From Pseudomonas sp. MWU13-2100 (GTDB taxonomy: Bacteria > Pseudomonadota > Gammaproteobacteria > Pseudomonadales > Pseudomonadaceae), in assembly GCF_023242365.1 (NCBI RefSeq), contig NZ_JALLIX010000027.1:30218-94217 (forward strand): a stretch of DNA of 64,000 nucleotides, written 5' to 3'. Position 1 is the first letter of the stretch; every line of letters starts with the position of its first letter. A program made the position numbers and the translations under genes. The notes beneath the pieces are model-generated. The model was not told the DNA's origin. It saw only the letters and a program-made list of their open reading frames with translations, and did no database searches. Of the stretch, positions 43,957 to 52,583 are shown one piece after another.

Positions 43957-44379
43957 ATGACAAGAATCATCAAGCTCAAGACCGGTTCCCCGTTTGAAGA
44001 TCAGGCCAGCTATTCGCGCCTGGTGGTCGTGGACAACTGGATCTACGTCTCCAACACCGCAGGCCGAAACCCGCAAACCAAGCTGATTCCGGAAGATATC
44101 CTCGAACAGACGCACCAGGTATTTGCCAACATCGAGTCGGCCCTGAAGGCGGTCGATGCGAGTCTTGCTGATGTGGTGTGTTCGCGGGTGTTCATCCAGG
44201 ACCCCAAGGACGTACCCGCCGTGATGACCCTGATCGGTGAAAAGTTTCGCGGCGTTGATCCGGCCAGCACCGTCACCTGTCCGCCGCTGGGCTCGACGGT
44301 CTACAAGGTGGAACTGGAAGTGACGGCGTATCGCAACGCGTCGAAGGCGCAAGTTGAAGTCATTCGACTCTCGCAGTAA
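43957..44379 (+). CDS. RidA (YjgF/YER057c/UK114) family imine deaminase
   Basis: 140 residues. Conserved RidA features are SYSRLVVVDNWIYVSNTAG, the central LKAVDASLADVVCSRVFIQD and the C-terminal PPLGSTVYKVELEVTAYR. The usual catalytic Arg in the RxxV segment corresponds to SRVFIQD; the Glu near the end is present. RidA proteins hydrolyse reactive enamines/imines released by amino acid oxidases and PLP enzymes. Position between the OCD-like gene and the flavoenzyme fits scavenging of the flavoenzyme's imine product. Start ATG 43957 has AAGG upstream. Confidence 0.92.
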   Translation: MTRIIKLKTGSPFEDQASYSRLVVVDNWIYVSNTAGRNPQTKLIPEDILEQTHQVFANIESALKAVDASLADVVCSRVFIQDPKDVPAVMTLIGEKFRGVDPASTVTCPPLGSTVYKVELEVTAYRNASKAQVEVIRLSQ

Positions 44380-44436
44380 CTGTCACGCGGCCGTGTGCAA
44401 GCGCGGTCGACTTCATTCGCTTACCGAGTCTTGAAT

Positions 44437-45729
44437 ATGGCACCGACTATTGCGCCTGTGAAAACGTCCACCGAGCTTCCCACCGCGACCTCTGTCGTCA
44501 TCATTGGCGGCGGGATTATCGGCCTGACTGCCGCGCTGACATTGGCCGAACGCAATATCTCGGTGGTAGTGCTGGAAAAAGGCCATATCGCCGGTGAGCA
44601 GTCGTCACGCAACCTGGGCTGGGTACGCAAGACCAGCCGCCACGCGGCCGATATCCCCCTGGCCCTCGCCGCGGACCGCTTGTGGGCGCAGATGCCCGAG
44701 CGGGTCGGGGCGGATGTCGGGTATCGCCAGGAAGGCATCATGTTCGTCGGCCGTACCCCATCGCAGATGGCGCTGCATGAGGGATGGCTGAAGTCGGTGG
44801 AGCATCTGTCGTTGGATTCACGGTTGCTCAGCAAACGCGAGATTGACGCGTTGGTGCCAGGCGGCGTGGGGGACTGGGCCGGCGGCATTTTCACAGCGTC
44901 CGATGCGCGTGCCGAACCGACGCTGGCCAGCAGCGCCATCGCCAAGGCGGCCTTGTCCAAGGGCGTGGTGATTATCGAACAGTGCGCAGTCCGTACTCTG
45001 CAGATGTCCGCCGGAACGGTCAGTGGCGTGGTCACGGAGAAAGGTGAAATTCGCTGCGATCATGTGTTGCTTGCGGGGGGGATGTGGTCACGGCGCTTTC
45101 TCGGCAACCTCGGCGTGTCGTTGCCGACCTTGCCCTTGACCTGCTCGGTGCTGCGTACCCAGCCAATGGAGGGACCGACGGAAATTGCTGTCGGTGCACC
45201 TGATTTTTCGTTTCGCAAGCACAGGGACGGCGGCTTCATCATTACCCAGCGCGGCAAACTGGATGCCTTCCTGACCCTCGATCACTTGTTGCTCGCCAAG
45301 CGATATATGCCGCAATTCCGTGCGCAACGCAGCGTTCTGAACGTATCGTTGGGCAAACCTTTTTTCAATGACCTGGCGCTTGCCCGGCGTTGGAAATCCG
45401 ACAGCGTCAGCCCATTCGAGCGCGTCAGGGTTCAGGACCCGGCCGCCAACCCGCGGCTCAATAACGACGCGCTGAACAACCTCATGGCGGCCTGGCCGGT
45501 TTTCGAACAGGCACGGATCGCCCAGGCCTGGGCCGGCACCATCGACGTCACGCCAGATTCCAACCCGGTCATTGGGCCGGTCGCGCAGATTCCGGGGCTG
45601 ACCGTGGCCACCGGCTTCTCGGGGCACGGCTTTGGCACGTCGCCAGCGGCAGGTCAGCTTGCGGCGGATCTTGTCTGCGGGCATACGCCAATCATTGACC
45701 CAAGCCCTTATCGCTTCGATCGATTCTAG
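44437..45729 (+). CDS. DAO-type FAD-dependent amine/amino acid oxidoreductase
   Basis: 430 residues from ATG 44437. VVIIGGGIIGLTAALTLAER with VVVLEK is the FAD-binding motif, followed by the SSRNLGWVRK segment typical of one group of D-amino acid/glycine-type oxidases and dehydrogenases. The late TPDSNPVIGPVAQIPGLTVATGFSGHGF region closes the flavin site. No membrane anchor is seen. Product imine would be handled by the RidA and OCD-like proteins upstream. The substrate could be a D-amino acid, a secondary amine or an arylalkylamine. Confidence 0.9.
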   Translation: MAPTIAPVKTSTELPTATSVVIIGGGIIGLTAALTLAERNISVVVLEKGHIAGEQSSRNLGWVRKTSRHAADIPLALAADRLWAQMPERVGADVGYRQEGIMFVGRTPSQMALHEGWLKSVEHLSLDSRLLSKREIDALVPGGVGDWAGGIFTASDARAEPTLASSAIAKAALSKGVVIIEQCAVRTLQMSAGTVSGVVTEKGEIRCDHVLLAGGMWSRRFLGNLGVSLPTLPLTCSVLRTQPMEGPTEIAVGAPDFSFRKHRDGGFIITQRGKLDAFLTLDHLLLAKRYMPQFRAQRSVLNVSLGKPFFNDLALARRWKSDSVSPFERVRVQDPAANPRLNNDALNNLMAAWPVFEQARIAQAWAGTIDVTPDSNPVIGPVAQIPGLTVATGFSGHGFGTSPAAGQLAADLVCGHTPIIDPSPYRFDRF

Positions 45730-45762
45730 ATCGGCCGGAGCCCTGCACAAAGGAACAAACCG

Positions 45763-46611
45763 ATGACTTCTGACAGCTGTTTCTTTACCAACCGCTCGGG
45801 CTTGCGCCTGCATTTTTTGCGCTGGGGCGAATCGACCGGCGTGCCCCTGGTGCTGTTACACGGCTTGCGCGCCTATGCACAAACCTGGGAATCGCTGGTG
45901 CAGTCGTTGGGGGCGGGCTACTGCATCTATGCCCTGGACCAGCGCGGTCGGGGGCTGAGCGATTGGGCCGCGCCCGGCAGCTACCACACGCAGTCGTATG
46001 TCGAAGACCTCGAGGACTTTGTCGCTCATCTCGGTTTGTCGCGGTATGTATTGCTGGGGCACTCATTAGGCGGCGCCAACGCCCTTGAATATGCGCGGCA
46101 GAACCCGGGACGACTGCTGGGCTTGATGATCGAAGACATCGGGCCCGGCTCCTCAAGCCAGGGCGATGGCGCCGCGCGCATTCGTCGCGAGATGAGCCAA
46201 ACGCCGTTGCAGTTCGAGAGCTGGGACGCGGCTCGCGCATTCTGGCGGGCTTCGCGCCCGGGCTTGTCGGAACAGGGCCAGGCGTCAAGGCTCGCTCATT
46301 CAATGAAAGAGAGCGAGGGCGTGATCACCTGGCGCCATGATCAGCAGGGTATTGCCCAGGCGCGCCTGAGTATCGAGCCGACAGACCTGTGGCCGGCGGT
46401 GCGCGCGCTGGATTGCCCGACCCTGTTCATTCGCGGTGGCCGCTCGGACTTCCTGCCGCCCGCGATGCTGCAGGCCATGAGTACCAGCAACCCGCACGTT
46501 CGGACGGCGGAGGTCGCCGACGCGAGTCACTATGTACACGATGATCAAGGCGAGGCGTTCAACGCGCTGGTTGCAGGGTTTCTCAAAAGCCTTGAGCTCC
46601 CGGGCCAATGA
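45763..46611 (+). CDS. Alpha/beta hydrolase with intact nucleophile serine
   Basis: 282 residues, ATG 45763 with AAAGGAAC upstream. LVLLHGLRAYAQTW (oxyanion hole), YALDQRGRGLSDW, the nucleophile elbow LLGHSLGGANALEY (Ser near residue 101), FIRGGRSDFLPP (acid) and VADASHYVHDDQ (His) complete the triad. It resembles haloperoxidase/esterase-type hydrolases. It is 33 nt after the flavoenzyme, so it may release an amide- or ester-linked intermediate in the same pathway. Confidence 0.9.
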   Translation: MTSDSCFFTNRSGLRLHFLRWGESTGVPLVLLHGLRAYAQTWESLVQSLGAGYCIYALDQRGRGLSDWAAPGSYHTQSYVEDLEDFVAHLGLSRYVLLGHSLGGANALEYARQNPGRLLGLMIEDIGPGSSSQGDGAARIRREMSQTPLQFESWDAARAFWRASRPGLSEQGQASRLAHSMKESEGVITWRHDQQGIAQARLSIEPTDLWPAVRALDCPTLFIRGGRSDFLPPAMLQAMSTSNPHVRTAEVADASHYVHDDQGEAFNALVAGFLKSLELPGQ

Positions 46612-46785
46612 CACCCAGGCATCGCTGACGACTTTTGTGCCGTTCTCCATTGACACCACGTCCTGGGACACGATCTTCGGATCAGGTGGCACCCTTTACC
46701 CATTCTTTACCTGCCCTTGCGCCTCGTTCGCCAGCGGGTCGGTTACGCTGCCAACCCTCTTGATCTTGACGACCTTGTGAATCGA

Positions 46786-47919
46786 ATGAACCTTCAACCT
46801 CGGTACTGGCTAGCGGTGGGCGCCTTGGTGGGCAGCCTGGGATTGATCTCTGGTTGTGCGGGCGATCCGCCAGACCCGCGTATCGACTTCGCCGAGCGGG
46901 TCAATAAAGACCTGGCCAGCGCCTATCAACCGTCCCACAACGAAACCGCCGGCTGGGGCGCAATCTGGCAACTCGATCAGCAATCGGTGGAGGTGGAGTG
47001 GTTGGCGCCGGCTACCCATGAGCGCTCGCCGCTGATTATTTACCTCCCGGGGTTGGGCGAGTCGGCCTCCGGTGGGATGGAGTGGCGCAAGGCCTGGGCG
47101 CAAGCCGGTTATGCGGTGCTGTCTGTTCAGGGGCAGGCCTATGATCCGTCGATTTTTGCTTCGACACAGGCCTTGGACGGCAACTTCCGTGGGCTGGCGA
47201 GCAGTCATTACAGCGCTGCCGCCTTGCGCGACAGGCTGTCCACATTGCAGAAAGTCCTGGCTGAGGTTCGGGCACGGGCCGCGAAAGGCGACGCACAACT
47301 GGCGGCCATCGACTGGAACCAGGTTGTGGTGGCCGGCTTTGATTTAGGCGCGCAGACCGCTGCAGCATTGGCCGGGGCGCAGGAGCCCGGCGCTACGTCG
47401 GGCGTCGCGATTCAGCCCAAAGCGGTGTTGCTGCTCAGCCCTTATGTGGAGGCCGGCGCCCGGCCAGAGGCGTTCGCTCAGGTGTCGGTGCCCGTGCTGT
47501 CGATGACCGGTCAGGAGGATGAAGACCCGTTCAACTGGGTCAGTTCCTATCGCCAGCGACAAGTGTTGGGCGAGTCGGTGACGGCGGCTGGCAGCGTCCA
47601 GTTGGAGCTGAACAAAGCGACGCACAAGACCTTGTCCGGTACCGAGTTGTTCAACCGACCGTCGAAAAAGGCCGACAAGGGCAGCGAGCCGTCCGGCGAT
47701 GCTTCCAAGGGTAGAGGGCACAAGCGCGGTGCCAAATCCGCTGGCGGTTTCCATGGCCCGATAGCGGGCGAGCCGGCCCCGGATCCCAAGCAAGTGGCGG
47801 CGATTCAGGCCATTGGCGTGGCGTTTCTGGATAGCCGCGTCAAACACAATCCCGCGGCCACTGAATGGTTGCAGAAAGGCGCGCCAGGTTGGTTGGGTGG
47901 GGCGGGGCGGTTGAAGTAG
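46786..47919 (+). CDS. Predicted lipoprotein with alpha/beta-hydrolase-like fold
   Basis: About 377 residues from ATG 46786; a weak ribosome site leaves the start somewhat uncertain, and a GTG lies three codons upstream. The signal peptide ends with the lipobox LISGC (about residue 24). The mature protein has SPLIIYLPGLGESASGGMEW, a possible nucleophile elbow AGFDLGAQTAAALAG with Asp (GAT 47341-47343) in the Ser position, SMTGQEDEDPF and KATHKTLSG (His). A charged Lys/Arg-rich insert (KKADKGSEPSGDASKGRGHK) lies near residue 310. It is probably an outer- or inner-membrane lipoprotein of unknown function. Confidence 0.75.
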   Translation: MNLQPRYWLAVGALVGSLGLISGCAGDPPDPRIDFAERVNKDLASAYQPSHNETAGWGAIWQLDQQSVEVEWLAPATHERSPLIIYLPGLGESASGGMEWRKAWAQAGYAVLSVQGQAYDPSIFASTQALDGNFRGLASSHYSAAALRDRLSTLQKVLAEVRARAAKGDAQLAAIDWNQVVVAGFDLGAQTAAALAGAQEPGATSGVAIQPKAVLLLSPYVEAGARPEAFAQVSVPVLSMTGQEDEDPFNWVSSYRQRQVLGESVTAAGSVQLELNKATHKTLSGTELFNRPSKKADKGSEPSGDASKGRGHKRGAKSAGGFHGPIAGEPAPDPKQVAAIQAIGVAFLDSRVKHNPAATEWLQKGAPGWLGGAGRLK

Positions 47920-48170
47920 TTTTGCGCTCTTCTTTTCAAGGGGGGCCGCCGACCTTGAACGGATGAAAAAGTGAGATATTTGTTGTTGGTTGATTTTTTA
48001 TATGGTTTTTCCGACTTCAGCAGTGGATATGGGTGGGTGGTCTACAATGGGAGTTCAAAACATCAACTCGTAAGATCTTTACATCATGATGCGGGGAGCC
48101 GTAGGTATATCGGTGGTTTTGGAGTTGGCACCCGATCGGTCTGGGTAAAGGGAATTTGCATGAGGGAGCC
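47920..48170. other. Unusually A/T-rich intergenic region before the diguanylate cyclase
   Basis: 251 bases, distinctly poorer in G+C than the rest of the window between about 47970 and 48110. It includes a TACAAT -10-like hexamer at 48044-48049, the palindrome CATCATGATG near 48085, and the strong ribosome site GAGGGAG just before ATG 48171. It probably contains the promoter of the diguanylate cyclase gene. Confidence 0.45.
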
Positions 48171-49601
48171 ATGAACAATTTTATCGCTACCGACGAGCCG
48201 TCCGACCCTATCCATCTTGTAGTCAAGTTTTATGCCTGCTTGCTGCTCGCAGGGTTTGCGTTTGTTCCGGCCTATCTGATTGGCTACCTGTATTTCTTTC
48301 AGGACCCGACCCTTTTATTCGAGAACCACACGTTCCATGTCATTGCGATCACGGCTGCCACCTTGGAGGGTTTGTTTGTTACTTACGTAACCTGGTGCTG
48401 CTATCAGTCATCGGGAGATCCGCTGCTGCGCTGGATGACGTTGGGATTTCTCGGTTTTGTGATGATCTATGCGTTGCATGGCGCATTCACCGGGTTCGCC
48501 CACTCCAATATCTGGCTTTTCCTGCTTTACGGACCGGCCTCTCGGCTGGTCATGGCGATTCTGCTGTTGGTCGGCATGCTGTCGTACAATCGACCACCTG
48601 ATGCTGCGGACCAACGAACAAAGCCACGGCCGTGGTTGATCTGGATAGGGCTGTTCCTGCTGGTTGACCTGGCAGTGGCGTTCGTCGCGAACTCGTCGAT
48701 CGCCGGCAATCTTGCGGTACGTCTCTCGCTGGAGGGGGGCGCCCTGGTTTTTTCCGCATTGAATGTGGTCATGCTCCTGTTGCGTCGTTTCCGTTCGCCA
48801 CTGATGGTGATTTTTGCCATCTCGGTCACCGCGTTCGCGTTGTCATCCCTGGCCTTCATCCTGGGGCGTCCTTGGAACCATATGTGGTGGCTCGCCCATG
48901 CGATCTTCGCCGCTGGATTTTTCCTGCTGAGCTATGGAGTGGCGCAAGCGTTCCTCTCCACTCGGTCGTTCTCGAAGATTTACAGTCAAGGGGAGTTGAT
49001 GGTGCGTCTTGCCGAGTCGATGGCGTACGCTGAAAGTGCCCTGCGGGAACTCCAGCGTACCAATCAGGAACTCGGCCACCTTGCCGCGACCGATCCACTG
49101 ACGGGCGCTGACAATCGGCGTCGTTTCATGGAGCGGGTCGATGCCGAAATTGACCGGGCCAAGCGCAGCGGCGTGCCGTTCTCGGTGTTGGCGCTCGACC
49201 TGGACAATTTCAAGTCGATCAATGATCGCTTTGGGCATCAGGTGGGCGATGACATCCTCAAGAGGTTCGTGCAGGAGTGTCTCGAATCGATCCGGCCTTA
49301 CGACGGCGTAGCCCGAGTGGGCGGGGAAGAGTTCATGATACTGCTGCCCCAGACTTCACTCGAAGGTGCACAGGTAATCGCCGAGCGTCTGCGAAGCAGC
49401 ATTGCAACGACTTCTTTCAATATCAGCCAGCAGCGGCTGACCAGGGTCACAGTGAGCATCGGCGTATCGCAATCCGGACGTGACGGGGACTCCATCGAAG
49501 AAATTCTGCGTGTAGCCGATCAACGCCTCTATGACGCGAAACACCAAGGCCGCAACTGTGTCGTCACTAGCATCAAAACCAGCCTGCAACCTCAGTCCTG
49601 A
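48171..49601 (+). CDS. Membrane-bound diguanylate cyclase (GGDEF)
   Basis: 476 residues from ATG 48171 (GAGGGAG upstream). Residues 10-275 form about seven hydrophobic helices (LVVKFYACLLLAGFAFVPAYL at the start), a MASE-like membrane sensor without a clear subfamily. A short coiled linker leads to a GGDEF domain with DPLTGADNRRRF, LDLDNFKSINDRFGHQVGDD and the active loop RVGGEEFMIL; RPYD five residues before it is the inhibitory RxxD site. It should synthesise c-di-GMP under product inhibition. It lies upstream of the carboxynorspermidine genes, separated by 213 nt. Confidence 0.92.
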   Translation: MNNFIATDEPSDPIHLVVKFYACLLLAGFAFVPAYLIGYLYFFQDPTLLFENHTFHVIAITAATLEGLFVTYVTWCCYQSSGDPLLRWMTLGFLGFVMIYALHGAFTGFAHSNIWLFLLYGPASRLVMAILLLVGMLSYNRPPDAADQRTKPRPWLIWIGLFLLVDLAVAFVANSSIAGNLAVRLSLEGGALVFSALNVVMLLLRRFRSPLMVIFAISVTAFALSSLAFILGRPWNHMWWLAHAIFAAGFFLLSYGVAQAFLSTRSFSKIYSQGELMVRLAESMAYAESALRELQRTNQELGHLAATDPLTGADNRRRFMERVDAEIDRAKRSGVPFSVLALDLDNFKSINDRFGHQVGDDILKRFVQECLESIRPYDGVARVGGEEFMILLPQTSLEGAQVIAERLRSSIATTSFNISQQRLTRVTVSIGVSQSGRDGDSIEEILRVADQRLYDAKHQGRNCVVTSIKTSLQPQS

Positions 49602-49814
49602 TCATCTACCACCCACGAATTCGCCGGCCGCCCGAGAGATCTGGCTTGATCTCCTGGGCCAATCATGGAATGCGAAGAGAGTGGCGAAAAGGTTGTATAT
49701 CCCTCAAAAAGCATCAAGGTGGGCCGGCGAGTTGAGCTTTCTGCTCTTTCGATCTGTAGTCAGTGAGGGCACAATGCGCATCCTTTTTTGACTGGCCATG
49801 TCGGAGGCCTTGAA
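49602..49814. other. Intergenic region before the polyamine gene pair
   Basis: 213 bases with no gene and no clear terminator for the upstream gene. A run of six T near 49783-49788 follows no stable stem that I can see. The ribosome site GGAGG ends it just before ATG 49815. Confidence 0.35.
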
Positions 49815-50912
49815 ATGATCAAGACGCCGTACTACCTCATCGACAAACAAAAGCTGCTGGCGAACATGCAGAAGATCGCTTACGTGCGCGAACAGTCCGG
49901 GGCCAAGGCCCTGCTGGCACTCAAGTGCTTCGCCACCTGGTCGGTGTTTGACCTGATGCAGCAATACATGGATGGCACCACGTCGTCGTCGCTCTACGAA
50001 CTCAAGCTCGGTCGACAGAAGTTCGCCGGCGAGACCCACGCCTACAGCGTGGCCTGGGCCGACGACGAGATCGAGGAGATGCTCGACAACTGCGACAAGA
50101 TCATCTTCAACTCCATCAGCCAGTTGCAGCGCTATACCGAGGCTTCAGCCGGCAAGGTGCGCGGCCTGCGGGTCAACCCGCAGGTGAGCAGCTCGGATTA
50201 TCTGCTGGCCGACCCGGCGCGACCGTTCAGCCGCCTGGGCGAATGGGACCCGGCCAGGATCGAACAGGTCATCGGGCAGATCTCCGGCTTCATGTTCCAT
50301 AACAACTGCGAGAACGGCGACTTCGGCTTGTTCGATCAGATGCTGTGCGCCATCGAAGAGCGCTTTGGCCACCTGTTGCACAAGGTCGAGTGGGTCAGCC
50401 TCGGCGGCGGTATCCATTTCACCGGCGAAGGCTACGCACTGGATGCCTTTTGCGCGCGCCTCAAGGCCTTCTCGCAAAAGTACGGCGTGCAGGTTTACCT
50501 GGAACCGGGTGAAGCGGCGATCACCCAGAGCGCCTCGCTGGAAGTCAGCGTGCTCGACACCCTCTACAACGGCAAGCACCTGGCGGTCGTGGACAGCTCC
50601 ATTGAGGCGCACATGCTCGATCTGCTGATCTACCGCCTGAACGCCAAGCTGGCACCCAGCGAGGGCGAATACACCTACATGGTTTGCGGTAAATCCTGCC
50701 TGGCCGGAGATATTTTCGGTGAGTATCAATTTGATCGTCCGCTGGCCATCGGCGATCGGCTGTCGTTTATCGACGCAGCTGGTTACACAATGGTCAAGAA
50801 AAACTGGTTCAACGGCCTGAAAATGCCGTCCATAGTGGTGAAGCAACTCGACGGAAGTGTCGAGGTGGTTCGTGAGTTTGGTTACAACGACTACCTGTCC
50901 AGCCTTTCCTAA
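49815..50912 (+). CDS. nspC: Carboxynorspermidine/carboxyspermidine decarboxylase
   Basis: 365 residues from ATG 49815 (GGAGG upstream; the nine upstream codons are not part of the family). It is a PLP enzyme of the alanine-racemase/group IV decarboxylase fold: the Schiff-base Lys is in LLALKCFATW, the Gly-rich loop SLGGGIHFTGEGY holds the phosphate, and the C-terminal GKSCLAGDIFGEY supplies the active-site Cys. It removes CO2 from carboxy(nor)spermidine to give spermidine or norspermidine. The partner synthase is encoded 27 nt downstream. Confidence 0.93.
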   Translation: MIKTPYYLIDKQKLLANMQKIAYVREQSGAKALLALKCFATWSVFDLMQQYMDGTTSSSLYELKLGRQKFAGETHAYSVAWADDEIEEMLDNCDKIIFNSISQLQRYTEASAGKVRGLRVNPQVSSSDYLLADPARPFSRLGEWDPARIEQVIGQISGFMFHNNCENGDFGLFDQMLCAIEERFGHLLHKVEWVSLGGGIHFTGEGYALDAFCARLKAFSQKYGVQVYLEPGEAAITQSASLEVSVLDTLYNGKHLAVVDSSIEAHMLDLLIYRLNAKLAPSEGEYTYMVCGKSCLAGDIFGEYQFDRPLAIGDRLSFIDAAGYTMVKKNWFNGLKMPSIVVKQLDGSVEVVREFGYNDYLSSLS

Positions 50913-50939
50913 GCTGGCAGAAAAAAGAGAAATAGATAA

Positions 50940-52184
50940 TTGAAGAAGAACGTACTGATCATTGGTGCAGGAGGTGTCGCCAAGGTGGTGGCCCACAAGT
51001 GCGCGCAGCACAACGACGAACTCGGTCGTATTGCTATCGCGTCGCGCAACATCTCCAAATGCCAGGCCATCATCGACAGCGTCAAGGCCAAGGGCAGCCT
51101 CAAAGTGCCCGCCGATATCCAGGCCTTCCCGTTGAACGCCCTGGATGTCGAAGCGACGAAGGCCTTGATCCGCGAAACCGAATCACAGATCGTCATCAAC
51201 GTCGGTTCCTCCTTCCTGAACATGTCGGTGCTGCGTGCCTGCATCGATACCGGCGTGGCTTATCTGGACACCGCCATTCATGAAGAGCCGGGCAAAGTCT
51301 GCGAGACGCCGCCCTGGTATGGCAACTACGAGTGGACGCACCTCGAGGAATGCAAGCAGAAGAACATCACCGCGATCCTCGGTGTGGGCTTCGACCCGGG
51401 TGTGGTCAACGCCTATGCGGCGTTGGCGCAGCAGCAGTATTTCGACCGCATTGATTCGATCGACATCCTTGACGTCAATGCCGGTTCTCATGGCAAGTAT
51501 TTCGCCACCAATTTCGACCCGGAAATCAATTTCCGCGAGTTCACCGGACAGGTATGGAGCTGGCAGGACAGCCAGTGGACCAGCAACACCATGTTCGAAG
51601 TCAAACGCACCGACGACCTGCCGGTGGTCGGCGCGCAGAACCTGTACCTGACCGGCCACGATGAAGTGCACTCGCTGTCGAAGAACCTCGACGTGCCCAA
51701 TGTGCGTTTCTGGATGAGCTTTGGCGAACACTACATCAATGTGTTCACGGTACTCAGGAACCTTGGCCTGCTCTCCGAGCAACCGGTCAAGACCGCCGAA
51801 GGTCTGGAAGTGGTGCCGCTGAAAGTGGTCAAGGCCGTGCTTCCTGACCCAAGCTCGCTGGCGCCGGGCTATACCGGCAAGACCTGTATCGGCGATCTGG
51901 TCAAGGGCACCAAGGATGGCCAGCCGCGTGAAGTGTTCATCTACAACGTGGCGGACCACGAGGAAGCCTACGCCGAAACCGACAGCCAGGGGATTTCCTA
52001 TACCGCGGGCGTGCCACCCGTGGCGGCCGCCTTGCTGGTCGCTCGCGGTGAGTGGGACGTGCGGCGCATGGCCAATGTCGAGGAGCTGCCGGCTGAGCCG
52101 TTCCTCAAGGCGCTGGATGCGATGGGCCTGCCGACCCGTATCAAGGACGCGAACGGAGACCGTCCCTGGGACGGCGAGGCCTGA
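50940..52184 (+). CDS. Carboxynorspermidine synthase (saccharopine dehydrogenase family)
   Basis: 414 residues starting at TTG 50940 (initiator, then KKNVLIIGAGGVAKVVAHKC), a start supported by the family's N-terminus; only a weak AGAGA is upstream. The Rossmann turn GAGGVAKV, SQIVINVGSSFLNM and GVGFDPGVVNAYAA are typical of the carboxynorspermidine-synthase branch, which condenses aspartate semialdehyde with a diamine using NADPH. With the decarboxylase 27 nt upstream it forms the aspartate-semialdehyde route to (nor)spermidine. A rho-independent terminator follows at 52227. Confidence 0.92.
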   Translation: MKKNVLIIGAGGVAKVVAHKCAQHNDELGRIAIASRNISKCQAIIDSVKAKGSLKVPADIQAFPLNALDVEATKALIRETESQIVINVGSSFLNMSVLRACIDTGVAYLDTAIHEEPGKVCETPPWYGNYEWTHLEECKQKNITAILGVGFDPGVVNAYAALAQQQYFDRIDSIDILDVNAGSHGKYFATNFDPEINFREFTGQVWSWQDSQWTSNTMFEVKRTDDLPVVGAQNLYLTGHDEVHSLSKNLDVPNVRFWMSFGEHYINVFTVLRNLGLLSEQPVKTAEGLEVVPLKVVKAVLPDPSSLAPGYTGKTCIGDLVKGTKDGQPREVFIYNVADHEEAYAETDSQGISYTAGVPPVAAALLVARGEWDVRRMANVEELPAEPFLKALDAMGLPTRIKDANGDRPWDGEA

Positions 52185-52226
52185 GACCGCCACGCTAGGT
52201 GTCAGGCTCGTTCCCCGTTCCATGGG

Positions 52227-52258
52227 TAAAAACGCCGCTCTTTGAGCGGTGTTTTTAT
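52227..52258 (+). terminator. Rho-independent terminator of the polyamine operon
   Basis: CGCCGCTC (52233-52240) pairs with GAGCGGTG (52244-52251, one G-U) around loop TTT, preceded by A-rich and followed by TTTTTATT. It lies about 45 nt after the synthase stop. Confidence 0.85.
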
Positions 52259-52583
52259 TGGTGTGCAATGTGTCTGGTCGATGTGTCCGACACGGCGCGG
52301 CGCCGCAGGATCGGCGTATGCGTTGACTCATTCGGAATAACCCGGTTCTTGTCGTAACCCACCCGGCCGTCGCCATGTCGAATGAGCAAGTGAAGGCTTT
52401 TGCTCCGTAGCTTTTCATCCCCGGTTGACAGGGTGCAAAATGACACGAGATCCATGCAAAACCGTGCCGGGAGCGGTTCTCCGTGACTCTTTCCGCGGAT
52501 GTTATTCAGAAATGTCTGGAGTTATGCGGCAGAACGGCTGTCGACATGGAGTGAGGCGTCAATCTGTCAATCTAAAGGAGGGC
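52259..52583. other. Intergenic region upstream of the DHFR-like gene
   Basis: About 325 bases without a supported gene, although the DHFR-like frame is open from 52425. GTGTC-C-GACAC (52283-52293) is a short perfect palindrome next to the GC palindrome GCGGCGCCGC; either could be an operator. The very strong ribosome site AAAGGAGGG ends the region. No terminator other than the one at 52227 was recognised. Confidence 0.4.
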
